A DNA stretch of 32,937 nucleotides from Prevotella sp. (GCA_017470055.1 JAFUFD010000084.1:1-32937), one strand, 5' to 3'; shown: positions 1 to 7,561, counted from the stretch's first letter. Numbers and translations: made by a program. Notes: a model not told the origin generated them from the letters alone.

Positions 1-49
1 AAGTGACGATATCGAAGCCCCGTAAATTCCTCGCGGTAGAAATACGTTG

Positions 50-81
50 CAAAAATATACTGAAATTCGGTAACTACCAAA
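50..81 (-). promoter_or_regulatory. Leftward promoter at window edge
   Basis: On the minus strand, TTTG (81-78), a 20-base gap and TATTTTTG (57-50) match the Bacteroidetes -33/-7 promoter arrangement. No ATG lies between it and the window edge, so the gene it serves would start to the left of base 1. Confidence 0.5.
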
Positions 82-190
82 TTCCAACCATCAAGTGTTA
101 AAAATCAAAAGTGATTGAAAATGAGCAGGATATAAATAGTTGTTAGTGGTCTTTCATGGTAATTATGCCCTATCTAAATACAGTCACGGA

Positions 191-463
191 ATGCTTGAAA
201 TAAGGACTCATGACTACATTCCTCAAGATTCTACGGCAGATTATGCAGAGTCTGGTTCTCTATTCACACATAACAAAGAACATAAAGCATATCTCTTTAT
301 CATTAAGTTGGAGACAGCACGGAATCACACTTGGACTGAGATATGTAAAGAGCATTTTTATGACACATTGTTTGTCACTCGCGAGATGTTGAAACAAGGG
401 AATCGAATAGAGTATCATGGTAACAAGACAGAGAAAACGTCGGAAATCGGTGACTCTCAATGA
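191..463 (+). CDS. Hypothetical protein, possibly a gene remnant
   Basis: This is a short open frame of 90 residues from the ATG at 191. It can be extended to a TTG at 140, directly after a stop codon at 137-139. No signal peptide, membrane segment or recognisable motif is visible. The product is hydrophilic, with many His, Lys and Glu residues. There is no clear ribosome binding site and no clear promoter. It could be a genuine small gene, the 3' end of a decayed gene, or chance. I do not recognise it. Confidence 0.3.
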   Translation: MLEIRTHDYIPQDSTADYAESGSLFTHNKEHKAYLFIIKLETARNHTWTEICKEHFYDTLFVTREMLKQGNRIEYHGNKTEKTSEIGDSQ

Positions 464-543
464 TCCACTAATTATTTTGTGCGGTGGGATAAATACCCCT
501 TGCACGATCAAAGAAAAATACACAAATAAAAGTAATATAAGTT

Positions 544-981
544 ATGAAAAGACACATTATTAAAAACAGTATTCTATTGGCAGTTATGCCATTATTCTTC
601 TCGTCTTGCGCCACACTCTTTGCAGGTGGTAACCCCAAAATCCTTATAGACGGTGCCGTGGATGAGCCTGTGACAATCACAACGGAGAAGAACGTGTACA
701 GCGATGTCGTATTACCATATATGGTTGAGGTGAATCGTCATAAGATTGACGGGCAACGAATTAATATCAAGTCCGAGCACCACCAGTATAAGGATATCGT
801 GTTAGAAAAGGCTGTCAATGCCTGGACGTTCGGGAATATCCTCATTGGAGGGCTCATCGGATGGGGGGTCGATTTAGGAACCAATTGCGTTAGCAAGCCT
901 GCACAAGACCACTACTTTATACAAGAACTTTTCATGAAGCCCAAAGAGTCAGATTCTCCAGAGACTGCAGAGGGAGATTAA
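544..981 (+). CDS. Putative lipoprotein of unknown function
   Basis: The 145-residue product starts with a charged MKRH segment, a hydrophobic stretch and the lipobox FFSSC (Cys22), so it should be lipidated and envelope-anchored. After the Cys comes ATLFAGGNPKILIDG, followed by a beta-rich region. A Gly-rich hydrophobic segment, GNILIGGLIGWGVDLGTN, lies at about residues 97-114. Lipoproteins with this pattern (CAT-I/L-F-x-GG near the Cys and a GWGxDLGTN segment) are common in Bacteroidales and have no established role that I know. The acidic C-terminus is probably disordered. It appears monocistronic: 250 bases and a separate promoter precede the next gene. Confidence 0.75.
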   Translation: MKRHIIKNSILLAVMPLFFSSCATLFAGGNPKILIDGAVDEPVTITTEKNVYSDVVLPYMVEVNRHKIDGQRINIKSEHHQYKDIVLEKAVNAWTFGNILIGGLIGWGVDLGTNCVSKPAQDHYFIQELFMKPKESDSPETAEGD

Positions 982-984
982 AAA

Positions 985-1035
985 AGTAGTGGTGCATTTC
1001 CACAATTATCCACAACTCACAGAAAAGCGAAATAG
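985..1035. repeat. Dispersed intergenic repeat, right-part copy
   Basis: This stretch matches the right part of the complete copy at 5632-5747. The shared core is ATTTCC, AATTATCCACA and TCACAGA in the same order and spacing, with AAAGCGA after it. It contains one TTATCCACA (1006-1014). The second arm of the hairpin seen in the full copy is missing here. Confidence 0.5.
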
Positions 1036-1073
1036 GGTACTCTAAGTGTTTCGTGCAAAAACTCCTAAATATA

Positions 1074-1105
1074 TTTGGTGTTTTCTATACTTATTCGTAA
1101 CTTTG
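1074..1105 (+). promoter_or_regulatory. Promoter of the outer-membrane protein gene
   Basis: TTTG (1074-1077), a 20-base gap and TAACTTTG (1098-1105) fit the Bacteroidetes consensus exactly. The -33 box sits in AAATATATTTGG, and TTCG precedes the -7 box. The same arrangement occurs at 32220-32260. The leader to the ATG at 1232 is about 120 bases and holds no other gene. Confidence 0.7.
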
Positions 1106-1231
1106 CCAAGACTTTCTTCTTTGAATAAAGATGCCTTGGCTAACAAGGGTAAATTAATAAAATAGTTTCTATGATCCATTTTGGGTTTAAAACCAAATAG
1201 TCAGCAAAACATTACAACTAAAAGGAGAAAG

Positions 1232-2341
1232 ATGAAAACAATATTACTAATCATTTTGGATCTAATTACAATTCAGATCTATGCCCAAAACAATCCGAGA
1301 GGGGGCTATATCATCACGAATGAGAATGACACCATTTTCGGAAGAATTGACTATTTGTCTGGTGCAAAGAATGCTGAAGTCTGTCACTTTTGCGCTGATG
1401 GGGAAAGTGCTTTTCGTACTTATTATCCCACAGAGATTAAAGGCTATCGCTTTAAGAGTAATGGCGTATATTATGTTTCATGTCACCTTCCTGTCGCTGA
1501 GACTGACTCCCTTCTGTTTGCCGAGTGTCTGTTGCAAGGTGGGATAAGCCTGTATCGATATATAGGGATTGACGATGATGAGTTGTTTTTCCTTGCAGAT
1601 GACAAAGGGAACATTGCCAGTGTCAAAAAAGAATCCTACGGTCATCTGGATCCGTATGTAGCCTCCAAGGCAAGGAGAGGAAACGTACGGAATGCAGCCA
1701 TGATGCTGAATAAGAGTGATGATGCGGTAAAGCAGTTGTGGAAGAAAGATATCACGGCTGACAATCTGGTTGAGATTATCCGTAAGTATAATGAGGATTT
1801 CTGCACTGACAGTGGAAAGTGTGTCCAATTCCAGTATAGTGCTAAGGAGTCCAATAACGAGAAATCACGTTTTCACATGGAGGCTGGCGCAGGCTATTTC
1901 AGGAATAATGATGATCAGATATATAATTCCATGCTTCTGCGTCTTGGACTGGGAGGAGAAGTGTTCTTCACCCGCACCAATCCCTATCTGTCTGTTCTCT
2001 TGATGGCACGACTAGGTTTCTATAGAAAGACAGAGGAAAGAACCGAGATAATTTGGAGAGAACTAGATGAGGGAGGAGGTAGTGAAACAATCAGAAAGAC
2101 AGAGAAGAAAATGAAGGTGTGGCCTGATGTTGACTGCGGAGGTGTCTACCGTTTCACCCCTTTTCAACCATCCAGTGTCTTCATTCGTGGAGGCTTGTAT
2201 GTCTTTACACTTTGCGCTTATGCAGGTGGAGGCTACGAGATGAGAATCAACAAACAGCGTCTGCAACTGATGGGAACTGTCGGATATAGTCCTTTCGCAA
2301 AAGTTTTCTATGCTTCTGTTGATATTGGCATTAACATTTAA
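1232..2341 (+). CDS. Outer-membrane beta-barrel-like protein
   Basis: The start is placed at the ATG at 1232 because an AAGGAG stretch lies just before it and a Sec signal peptide ending near YAQ (about residue 18) follows. An upstream in-frame start at 1181 would bury the signal peptide. The mature N-terminus has GYIITNENDTIFGRIDY, a pattern typical of a Bacteroidales family of exported proteins. From about residue 210 the sequence becomes alternating, beta-strand-like and Gly/aromatic-rich (EAGAGYFRN, RLGLGGEVFF, ARLGFY, GGGYEM). It ends in short strands with a final Ile, as outer-membrane barrels do. Function is unknown. It probably forms an operon with the two following secreted proteins (gap 23 bases). 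Confidence 0.75.
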   Translation: MKTILLIILDLITIQIYAQNNPRGGYIITNENDTIFGRIDYLSGAKNAEVCHFCADGESAFRTYYPTEIKGYRFKSNGVYYVSCHLPVAETDSLLFAECLLQGGISLYRYIGIDDDELFFLADDKGNIASVKKESYGHLDPYVASKARRGNVRNAAMMLNKSDDAVKQLWKKDITADNLVEIIRKYNEDFCTDSGKCVQFQYSAKESNNEKSRFHMEAGAGYFRNNDDQIYNSMLLRLGLGGEVFFTRTNPYLSVLLMARLGFYRKTEERTEIIWRELDEGGGSETIRKTEKKMKVWPDVDCGGVYRFTPFQPSSVFIRGGLYVFTLCAYAGGGYEMRINKQRLQLMGTVGYSPFAKVFYASVDIGINI

Positions 2342-2364
2342 GAAAAAATAAAATAGACTAAGAT

Positions 2365-2925
2365 ATGAATAAAATGTTTTTCGAGAGAGGATTTATCTCT
2401 ATTATAACAGGTATGTATTTATTGATGTTTGTATCCGATGTTGCCGCCCAAACTTCCACCCGTACAATCAAGGACGGGAACAGAACAATTATAGAGGAGA
2501 AAAGGAACGGCAAAGAGAATACCTACTATTACTATACCGTAGCAGATATTACGGAGAGAGTGAATATCATAAAGAAACAAAAGAAGGAGTTCAATTACAA
2601 TGCAAAATATACTTATCCCATAAAGAATAACCCCCAACAACTGCAAAGAGAGACAAACAGCCTTGACAGCCTGTATGTCTCGTGCATGAGTCAAAATAAG
2701 AGGAATCTGTCTCATAACGAGATACAATACTTTGCAGAGTCACTCATAGTTGATGACGGTAGTGTCATCTGTTATAAGATTAGGACAAAGATACCGTTGC
2801 TGGAGTTGTTTACAGCAAGGGAAATTCTGAATATATTTGATACGGTCAACTCTTTCCGTTTTACTACACCACTGATGAAATATGAGAAAACAGGCTATCT
2901 TCCTATAGATCTTGGTTATTTTTGA
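2365..2925 (+). CDS. Secreted protein of unknown function
   Basis: The 186-residue protein has an N-terminal hydrophobic segment (about residues 9-25) ending near DVAAQ, consistent with Sec export. A Tyr-rich ENTYYYYTV stretch follows, then charged helical sequence. The C-terminal third (about 130-178) has the order D-G-S, hydrophobic strand, a helix, then SFRFTTP. The next gene shows a similar order (PDGTT ... SYRFTAS), so the two appear to share a domain. Its stop lies four bases before the next ATG, so they are probably co-translated. No catalytic motif is visible. Confidence 0.65.
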   Translation: MNKMFFERGFISIITGMYLLMFVSDVAAQTSTRTIKDGNRTIIEEKRNGKENTYYYYTVADITERVNIIKKQKKEFNYNAKYTYPIKNNPQQLQRETNSLDSLYVSCMSQNKRNLSHNEIQYFAESLIVDDGSVICYKIRTKIPLLELFTAREILNIFDTVNSFRFTTPLMKYEKTGYLPIDLGYF

Positions 2926-2929
2926 AAAT

Positions 2930-3478
2930 ATGAACTCGAAATTAAATATTTATATTGTAAGAACTATTGTGTTGTTTGTCATCTCTGTTAGTGGAATCAC
3001 ATACAGTATGGCAAAGGGTACTGTTTTAGTCGACGGTGTACTAAAGAGTCGTGTTGACTTGCCAAATAATGGCAAATTTTTCGAATATACAACACCAGCC
3101 AATAGAACACTCTATCACAACCTAAATAATACGTCGCAACAGGTTCCTTACGAGAAGTTATTTCCTGAAGGCACAGAGCATATAGGACCAACAAAGAAAC
3201 TATTGGCATTCAGGGATTTTGTTTATGATTCATTCTGCAGAAGTTATAATATAAAAAAACAACTTGCTGGTAAAAGGATACGAATTACTATCTGCGTTAA
3301 GCCCGATGGTACTACATTGCTTAAAGGGATAATATGTGCAGACGATCTTCTGAACTACGTGTCAGCAGAAAGCATCAAGCAATTAATCTCAATAGTGACA
3401 TCATATCGGTTTACTGCCTCAAACGTTTCAGGAAATTATTATATAATGATGAGTGCAGTAATTACTGTTTCTAATTAA
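2930..3478 (+). CDS. Secreted protein, shares C-terminal domain with previous gene
   Basis: The ATG at 2930 is preferred over a TTG at 2912, which overlaps the previous gene. It gives a 182-residue protein with a signal peptide of about 29 residues ending near SMAKG. The C-terminal region has ITICVKPDGTTLLKGI, then a helix and SYRFTAS. This beta-helix-beta order recalls small energy-transducer-like (TonB C-terminal-like) domains, but that resemblance is weak and is inference only. It lies immediately after the related secreted protein and probably ends the operon. Function is unknown. Confidence 0.6.
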   Translation: MNSKLNIYIVRTIVLFVISVSGITYSMAKGTVLVDGVLKSRVDLPNNGKFFEYTTPANRTLYHNLNNTSQQVPYEKLFPEGTEHIGPTKKLLAFRDFVYDSFCRSYNIKKQLAGKRIRITICVKPDGTTLLKGIICADDLLNYVSAESIKQLISIVTSYRFTASNVSGNYYIMMSAVITVSN

Positions 3479-3484
3479 AAATTC

Positions 3485-3540
3485 AAAACAGCACGAATCT
3501 TATATTGCAAACATCCACGAAGACTAATAAAGGTATAGTA
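3485..3540. repeat. Dispersed intergenic repeat, left-part copy
   Basis: It contains CACGAA, TCTTAT, TTG and AAACATCCACGAA in the same order as 5632-5687, with only scattered differences. It lies just after a gene end and upstream of the toxin-antitoxin promoter. Confidence 0.5.
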
Positions 3541-3584
3541 AAGTGTATGCAAAATAAAGAAATCTTTTCAAAAATGCAAAAAAG

Positions 3585-3616
3585 TTTGGATATATCCGAA
3601 CATTTTTGTACCTTTG
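3585..3616 (+). promoter_or_regulatory. TAC operon promoter with palindromic operator
   Basis: TTTG (3585-3588), a 20-base gap and TACCTTTG (3609-3616) form a consensus Bacteroidetes promoter. A 16-base near-perfect palindrome, TTTGGATATATCCGAA (3585-3600, one mismatched pair), covers the -33 box. That is where a repressor of the HigA type would be expected to block transcription. The toxin ATG follows about 22 bases after the -7 box. Confidence 0.7.
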
Positions 3617-3637
3617 CAGCCTAAATGTATTATAAAG

Positions 3638-4102
3638 ATGGAGTTCGACCTTAAAGAGATAGAGGAATTGTCAGGAGCAAAGGCTCATGTCTATTCTGTC
3701 GTCTTCGAAAGTGAAGAAGACTCCCTACTAGAACAATTTGTAAAAGAAAATGCCCAACAATACTCCAAAGAAATGAAGAAGATCTTTGCTAAAATAAAAA
3801 AGATGGCTGACATTACTGGGTGTAGAAAGAACTTTTTTAAAGAAGGAGAGGGTGTGTGGGCTGACGGTGTTGTTGCATTGAATCATACGGGTCGCCTCAG
3901 ATTGTATGGTATCTATTTCAATGACACGGTGATTCTCTTCGGATCGGGTGGATATAAACCACCCCATGTGAAATCCTATCAAGAATATCCGCCACTCAAT
4001 ACGAAAGCGCAGCAAATTAAAGACATTGCCCAAGAAATCATGAAACTTATTAAAAGTGGCGAATTGCGAATAGAAGAAGATGGAACACTAATAAAGATTT
4101 AA
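3638..4102 (+). CDS. HigB/Gp49-like toxin of a TAC module
   Basis: The ATG at 3638 (154 residues) is chosen because the TTG at 3614 overlaps the -7 box. The N-terminal half is helical and Lys/Glu-rich. The C-terminal half has GRLRLYGIYFNDTVILFGSG followed by GYKPP and a final helix. That order (basic strand, turn, strand, then a helix with many Lys) resembles the RelE/ParE-fold toxins of the HigB/phage Gp49 type, which commonly act as ribosome-dependent mRNA endonucleases. The assignment rests mainly on this pattern and on the next two genes, an HTH antitoxin and a SecB-like chaperone, with gaps of 3 and 2 bases. It is longer than typical HigB (about 90-125 residues). Catalytic residues cannot be assigned by eye. 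Confidence 0.65.
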   Translation: MEFDLKEIEELSGAKAHVYSVVFESEEDSLLEQFVKENAQQYSKEMKKIFAKIKKMADITGCRKNFFKEGEGVWADGVVALNHTGRLRLYGIYFNDTVILFGSGGYKPPHVKSYQEYPPLNTKAQQIKDIAQEIMKLIKSGELRIEEDGTLIKI

Positions 4103-4105
4103 AGT

Positions 4106-4513
4106 ATGAAAGTAATTACAGGAAAGACCTCAAAAGTAATAGCAGATGTCCTGGCGCAAATAGATCAGAAAGAATTTGCCAGGACACAGAAGCGATTAAT
4201 GCTCGCTGCCAAAATTGATGAAGCCATGAGAAGAAAAGGCTATAATCAAAGACAATTTGCAAAACTGATGGGGAAATCCACTACGGTTATTTCTGAATGG
4301 CTTTCTGGAGAACGCAATTTTACTTCTGACACTTTAGTTGACATTGAAGAGGCTTTGGGAATACAATTGCTAGATGTAACTACCATGACAACTGTCAATG
4401 CAAAAACAGAAAGTGTGATTAAAGCACAAAGAAATGCCAGAAAGATTGCTATGCGTCCTCGATCCTCCTGGACCCTCACCAATATTTTAAGTCAAACACT
4501 AGATGCTGTTTAA
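4106..4513 (+). CDS. HigA-like XRE antitoxin with C-terminal tail
   Basis: The 135-residue protein has an XRE/Cro-type helix-turn-helix at about residues 33-90. It is recognisable by YNQRQFAKLMGKSTTVISEW followed by LSGERNFTSDTLVDIEEALG. About 45 residues follow the HTH (95-135), ending RSSWTLTNILSQTLDAV. TAC antitoxins carry a C-terminal chaperone-addiction extension that makes them unstable unless bound by their SecB-like partner. This tail is in the right place and of the right size, but its role is inferred. Expected roles are neutralising the upstream toxin and repressing the operon through the palindrome at 3585-3600. It lies between toxin and chaperone with 3- and 2-base gaps. Confidence 0.8.
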   Translation: MKVITGKTSKVIADVLAQIDQKEFARTQKRLMLAAKIDEAMRRKGYNQRQFAKLMGKSTTVISEWLSGERNFTSDTLVDIEEALGIQLLDVTTMTTVNAKTESVIKAQRNARKIAMRPRSSWTLTNILSQTLDAV

Positions 4514-4515
4514 TT

Positions 4516-4956
4516 ATGGAAATAAAATATAAAATTCTGACGATGGATGAGGCAGAATTCAAATACAAACCCGAATTCGATTATCAATCCATTAATAAAG
4601 ACCAAATAGCCTATCAGTTTGCCCACGAAATGATTCCTAATAAAGAAAAAGGGGAAATAGCACTGAAATTATTTGTGGAAATAACCCCAGAGGAATCAAA
4701 CGAAGTGATAGTTAAAGAGGTTGTATATTGTGTTTTCCAAATTGATCCCTTTGACAAGGTCGTGCAAGTACAAGAGAAAGGATTCAGAACAACTGAGCCT
4801 CAATTAATAAATACTTTTATCAGTGTGGCTTTAGGTGCTTTACGTGGAATGCTCGTAAAGAACTTAAAATCCACACCTCTTGCAGGTTGTGTAATGCCTT
4901 TAATACCGATGAGTATTATTAGCCAAAACGTTGTCAAACCTGACAAATCACAATAA
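4516..4956 (+). CDS. SecB-like chaperone of a TAC module
   Basis: The 146-residue product is close to SecB in length (about 155). Its N-terminal two thirds is beta-rich and acidic (EIALKLFVEITPEE, VVYCVFQID). The C-terminal part, about residues 98-136, reads as a helix with ALGALRGMLVKN, then STPL, then MPLIPMSII. This matches the SecB pattern of a long helix with a conserved Arg, a Thr-x-Pro-Leu-like turn and a Leu-Pro-containing end. In known TAC systems such as Mycobacterium tuberculosis HigBA-SecB, the chaperone binds the antitoxin tail and protects it from degradation. The same gene order and tight spacing support that role here. General SecB duty is possible but less likely given the location. 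Confidence 0.7.
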   Translation: MEIKYKILTMDEAEFKYKPEFDYQSINKDQIAYQFAHEMIPNKEKGEIALKLFVEITPEESNEVIVKEVVYCVFQIDPFDKVVQVQEKGFRTTEPQLINTFISVALGALRGMLVKNLKSTPLAGCVMPLIPMSIISQNVVKPDKSQ

Positions 4957-4979
4957 GTTATAATTTAAATTATTAATTT

Positions 4980-5195
4980 ATGAGGAAGTATTTATTTTTA
5001 TTGGCAATTAGTTTTTTCTTCACGAATCGTGTTATTGCCCAACAGATTATAGACGATGGTCCCATTGTTGATAAAACAATTAACACGTCGTTGTGTTCAT
5101 ACAACATTGATTTAAACTCTCTGCCAGCAGACTTCTATATCATCAAAGTGATTAAAGAAGGGCGAATCATCAATCAGATTAAAGTCATAAGATAG
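4980..5195 (+). CDS. Tiny secreted protein, sorting-domain-like end
   Basis: The product has 71 residues. A signal peptide covers about residues 1-20 (ending near VIAQ), leaving a mature peptide of about 50 residues. The end, LNSLPADFYIIKVIKEG, resembles the last strands of Bacteroidetes beta-sandwich domains such as the type IX secretion sorting domain or DUF3244 (SLPxGxYIVKV pattern). There is no room for the rest of such a domain, so this may be a remnant or a true mini-protein. It lies 23 bases after the SecB-like gene and could be read through from that operon, but nothing links it to the TAC function. Confidence 0.5.
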   Translation: MRKYLFLLAISFFFTNRVIAQQIIDDGPIVDKTINTSLCSYNIDLNSLPADFYIIKVIKEGRIINQIKVIR

Positions 5196-5263
5196 AAATC
5201 TTGTGAAATTATATAATAACACCAGTATTGACTTCGTTGAAATTATATATGAGAAAAAAGAAT

Positions 5264-5614
5264 ATGAAAAAAACAATGTTTATTTCTATCGTTCTGCTGC
5301 TGATAGGTACAGTCAGCATGACGGGATGCGGTGATGACAACAGTTCAGATAACAATGAAACTGTCGTGAGTAATCTGCAAGGTGAGGTGCGTTTCAATAG
5401 TGGAAACAGTATGTGGTATCTTTACACTGTCGAAGAAGGAAGTATAGATTTGGTGAAAGACTACTATCCTGTTGAACTTAATGAGGCATTTCAGGAAGTA
5501 GGACTGGAGGTCATGTTCTCTGGTAGATGTAAAAAGATGAATACATCTGATGCTCCCGTAGGTACCGAGTCTTTTATAATCACGCTCACTTCCATTACTA
5601 AAAAGAATCAATAA
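5264..5614 (+). CDS. Small lipoprotein of unknown function
   Basis: The ATG at 5264 gives 116 residues with a short charged start, a hydrophobic core and the lipobox MTGC (Cys22). ATGs or other starts further upstream would put charged residues before the signal. After the Cys there is a DDNSSDNNE linker typical of surface-exposed Bacteroidetes lipoproteins. A compact domain of about 80 residues follows, with alternating strands (GEVRFNSGNSMWYLYTVE, GLEVMFSGRC). This could be an OB-like or small beta fold. No family is recognised. It converges with the TPR regulator, and a large hairpin lies between them. Confidence 0.65.
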   Translation: MKKTMFISIVLLLIGTVSMTGCGDDNSSDNNETVVSNLQGEVRFNSGNSMWYLYTVEEGSIDLVKDYYPVELNEAFQEVGLEVMFSGRCKKMNTSDAPVGTESFIITLTSITKKNQ

Positions 5615-5631
5615 TCTTACGTTCTTTGAGA

Positions 5632-5747
5632 AGCAACACGAAGTCTTATGTTGTAAACATCCACGAAAGACAGATAGAGGTGTTGTATTTCCAAAATTAT
5701 CCACAGTTCACAGATAGCAAAAGCGACTCTGTGCATTGTGGATAATT
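5632..5747. repeat. Dispersed intergenic repeat, complete copy with hairpin
   Basis: This is the longest copy of a repeat also seen in part at 985-1035 and 3485-3540. Its right end is a hairpin: 5695-5714 pairs with 5728-5747 (18 of 20 bases) around a 13-base loop. Each arm carries a TTATCCACA (5697-5705, and inverted at 5737-5745). It lies between two convergent genes, so it may end transcription from both sides, although there is no long T-run. Confidence 0.6.
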
Positions 5748-5749
5748 GT

Positions 5750-7315
5750 TTACTTCTTCGCATTCTTGCTAATCCTATATCGTATGGAACGGATCGCCTC
5801 TTGGGTGATACCCATGATTTGTCTTATCTCTGTGTCCTTTTTCCCGATGTCACACAAGATGAGGAAGAAAATATTGTGGGCTGTCTTAGGATGGTATTTC
5901 TTGGTGATACGGGTATAATTGGCAATATGGGTCGCCTTATAGAAGTCAATGAAACATCGATAGTCTTCTTGAGACCATGTGACGGTTGTCCCATTCTCCA
6001 TTATTTGGTCATACAACATCTTGCCATTGTAAAGTCTCGGAGAATCCTGCTCTAACAGATCTATAATCTTCTGGTTAAGGTCTGTTATTTGCTGTTCTGT
6101 CCCTTCTTGGTTATTCTTCAGACTATTGATTTCACTTTGATAGTTGGAGATAAGCATCTGGTGCTCTGCCAACAGTATCCTTGCTTTGTGTCGACGATAT
6201 TGGATATAACTTAATAATAAAAGGATAATAACGACTAGCGCCAATGCTATGGTAGTCCATTTGAACACAATCCGCTCATGTCTTTCTTGCACTACTTTCT
6301 CGTCAAAATCCTGTTGTATCTTTTGGATGCTCCTGTCTTTCAAAACGTTGTTGAGGCTATCCTTGATGCTGACAATATCCCCTAATCGCTCACACGCCCC
6401 TTCAATATTATGATGCTCCAGATCATATTGGAGAAGGTTATGCAAGATATTTGCTTTAGGAACGTTGTCTTCCGCTAGCAACGCTTGTTTCCAATATTCA
6501 TATGCCTTATCCTCGTTTCCTTCCATGTGGTAAACCCATGCAAGATTCTCTAATGTTCTAGTTAAAGGCTTGTATGAAAGAGATTTCTCAAAATATTCTT
6601 TTGCCTTTTGAGAATCTTTCTCCAGATATGCAAATCCAATAGTATTTAAATAGTAAGGTAAGTCGGCTGTATCTGCATTTTCTATACATTCTAAAGCGTT
6701 ATCTGCATAAAAGATGGCACTATCTGTATTCTCTAAAATCTGATATGCCTCACATATTCTACAATAAGAGGATGCTACCCAACTCATCTTCTCTGCCTTT
6801 AATGCATATTCTAAAGATTGTTTTGCATATTGCAGTTCCAAATCATAATTGCCACATATACCATTAATATAAGCGATGCTGTCAACAACTTTGAATAATA
6901 GATGGCTATTTCCTATTTGATTTGCTAACTTTTCTGCTTTTTTACATAATGCAATTGCTTGATCATAGTCTTTTTGGAATATACATAACTCCGCTTTATA
7001 ATATAGTGCATCACATAATTTTTCATTATCATCTATCTTCTCATAGAAAGAAATAGAAAAGTCTATCAAAGAATCAGAAAGACATGGCTTCCCTATGAGG
7101 CAACTTGTCTGGGTCAAAAGCAGATTATAGTGTGCCTTGTCCTCTGGATCGAGAATCGCTTGTGGATTAATCATTAGTACTTCATGATAAGCAGAGTCGT
7201 ATTTCTCCGCACTTACTAATGAATCTATCTTGCTAAGGTCACTTGAAGTAAAGTGTTTTCCACATCCAAAAGATAAAATGACAATAGCAATACCAATAAA
7301 TAACTTTTTATACAT
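5750..7315 (-). CDS. Membrane-anchored TPR protein with C-terminal HTH
   Basis: The 521-residue protein begins with a lipoprotein-like signal, LSFGC (Cys18). TPR-type helical repeats follow at about residues 25-320 (for example ALYYKAELCIFQKDYDQAI and AKEYFEKSLSYKP). One membrane helix lies at about 352-371, followed by basic residues, a coiled coil (about 378-422) and a C-terminal segment of about 90 residues. That segment ends in an HTH-like part, GKKDTEIRQIMGITQEAIRS (491-510). The layout is TPR sensor outside the cytoplasm, membrane helix, then DNA-binding output inside. Such TPR/LuxR-like regulators are frequent in Bacteroidales next to small secreted proteins. It diverges from the DUF3244-like gene at 7595, a likely target. 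The lipobox and the internal membrane helix may both anchor it. Confidence 0.75.
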   Translation of the reverse strand: MYKKLFIGIAIVILSFGCGKHFTSSDLSKIDSLVSAEKYDSAYHEVLMINPQAILDPEDKAHYNLLLTQTSCLIGKPCLSDSLIDFSISFYEKIDDNEKLCDALYYKAELCIFQKDYDQAIALCKKAEKLANQIGNSHLLFKVVDSIAYINGICGNYDLELQYAKQSLEYALKAEKMSWVASSYCRICEAYQILENTDSAIFYADNALECIENADTADLPYYLNTIGFAYLEKDSQKAKEYFEKSLSYKPLTRTLENLAWVYHMEGNEDKAYEYWKQALLAEDNVPKANILHNLLQYDLEHHNIEGACERLGDIVSIKDSLNNVLKDRSIQKIQQDFDEKVVQERHERIVFKWTTIALALVVIILLLLSYIQYRRHKARILLAEHQMLISNYQSEINSLKNNQEGTEQQITDLNQKIIDLLEQDSPRLYNGKMLYDQIMENGTTVTWSQEDYRCFIDFYKATHIANYTRITKKYHPKTAHNIFFLILCDIGKKDTEIRQIMGITQEAIRSIRYRISKNAKK

Positions 7316-7374
7316 AGACGTTCATTTGGGGCTATAAAGTTACAAAGAATTATTAAGTTTTTTCATATTTTCTG

Positions 7375-7382
7375 CAAATTTA
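7375..7382 (-). promoter_or_regulatory. Possible -7 box for TPR regulator
   Basis: TAAATTTG on the minus strand, 60-67 bases upstream of the regulator ATG, is followed by CAGAAA. No good -33 box is present at the usual distance, so the assignment is tentative. Confidence 0.3.
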
Positions 7383-7490
7383 GTCATAAAAACAATACAT
7401 TATAAGTATCTCGGGGCGTAAAAAGCGTTGCTTATTCACGTATAAATATTCTGTTTATAAATGTAATTGGCTGAAAACATGTCTTTTACA

Positions 7491-7512
7491 ACCCGTTTTT
7501 GGTGAAACGGGT
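7491..7512. promoter_or_regulatory. Inverted repeat, candidate operator
   Basis: ACCCGTTT (7491-7498) and AAACGGGT (7505-7512) are a perfect 8-base inverted repeat around TTGGTG. It lies between the divergent regulator and the secreted-protein gene, about 50 bases upstream of the latter's -7 box. No T-run follows, so an operator is more likely than a terminator. Confidence 0.5.
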
Positions 7513-7561
7513 ACAGATGAAAGTTTTTTAGAAGATACTTCGAGAATTACATTGAAATTGA

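Noticed and set aside
5697-5745. Inverted TTATCCACA sites as a replication origin
   Set aside because: They match the DnaA-box consensus but are the arms of one hairpin in a dispersed repeat between convergent genes. There is no dnaA, parA/B or AT-rich unwinding element, and only one more copy occurs elsewhere.
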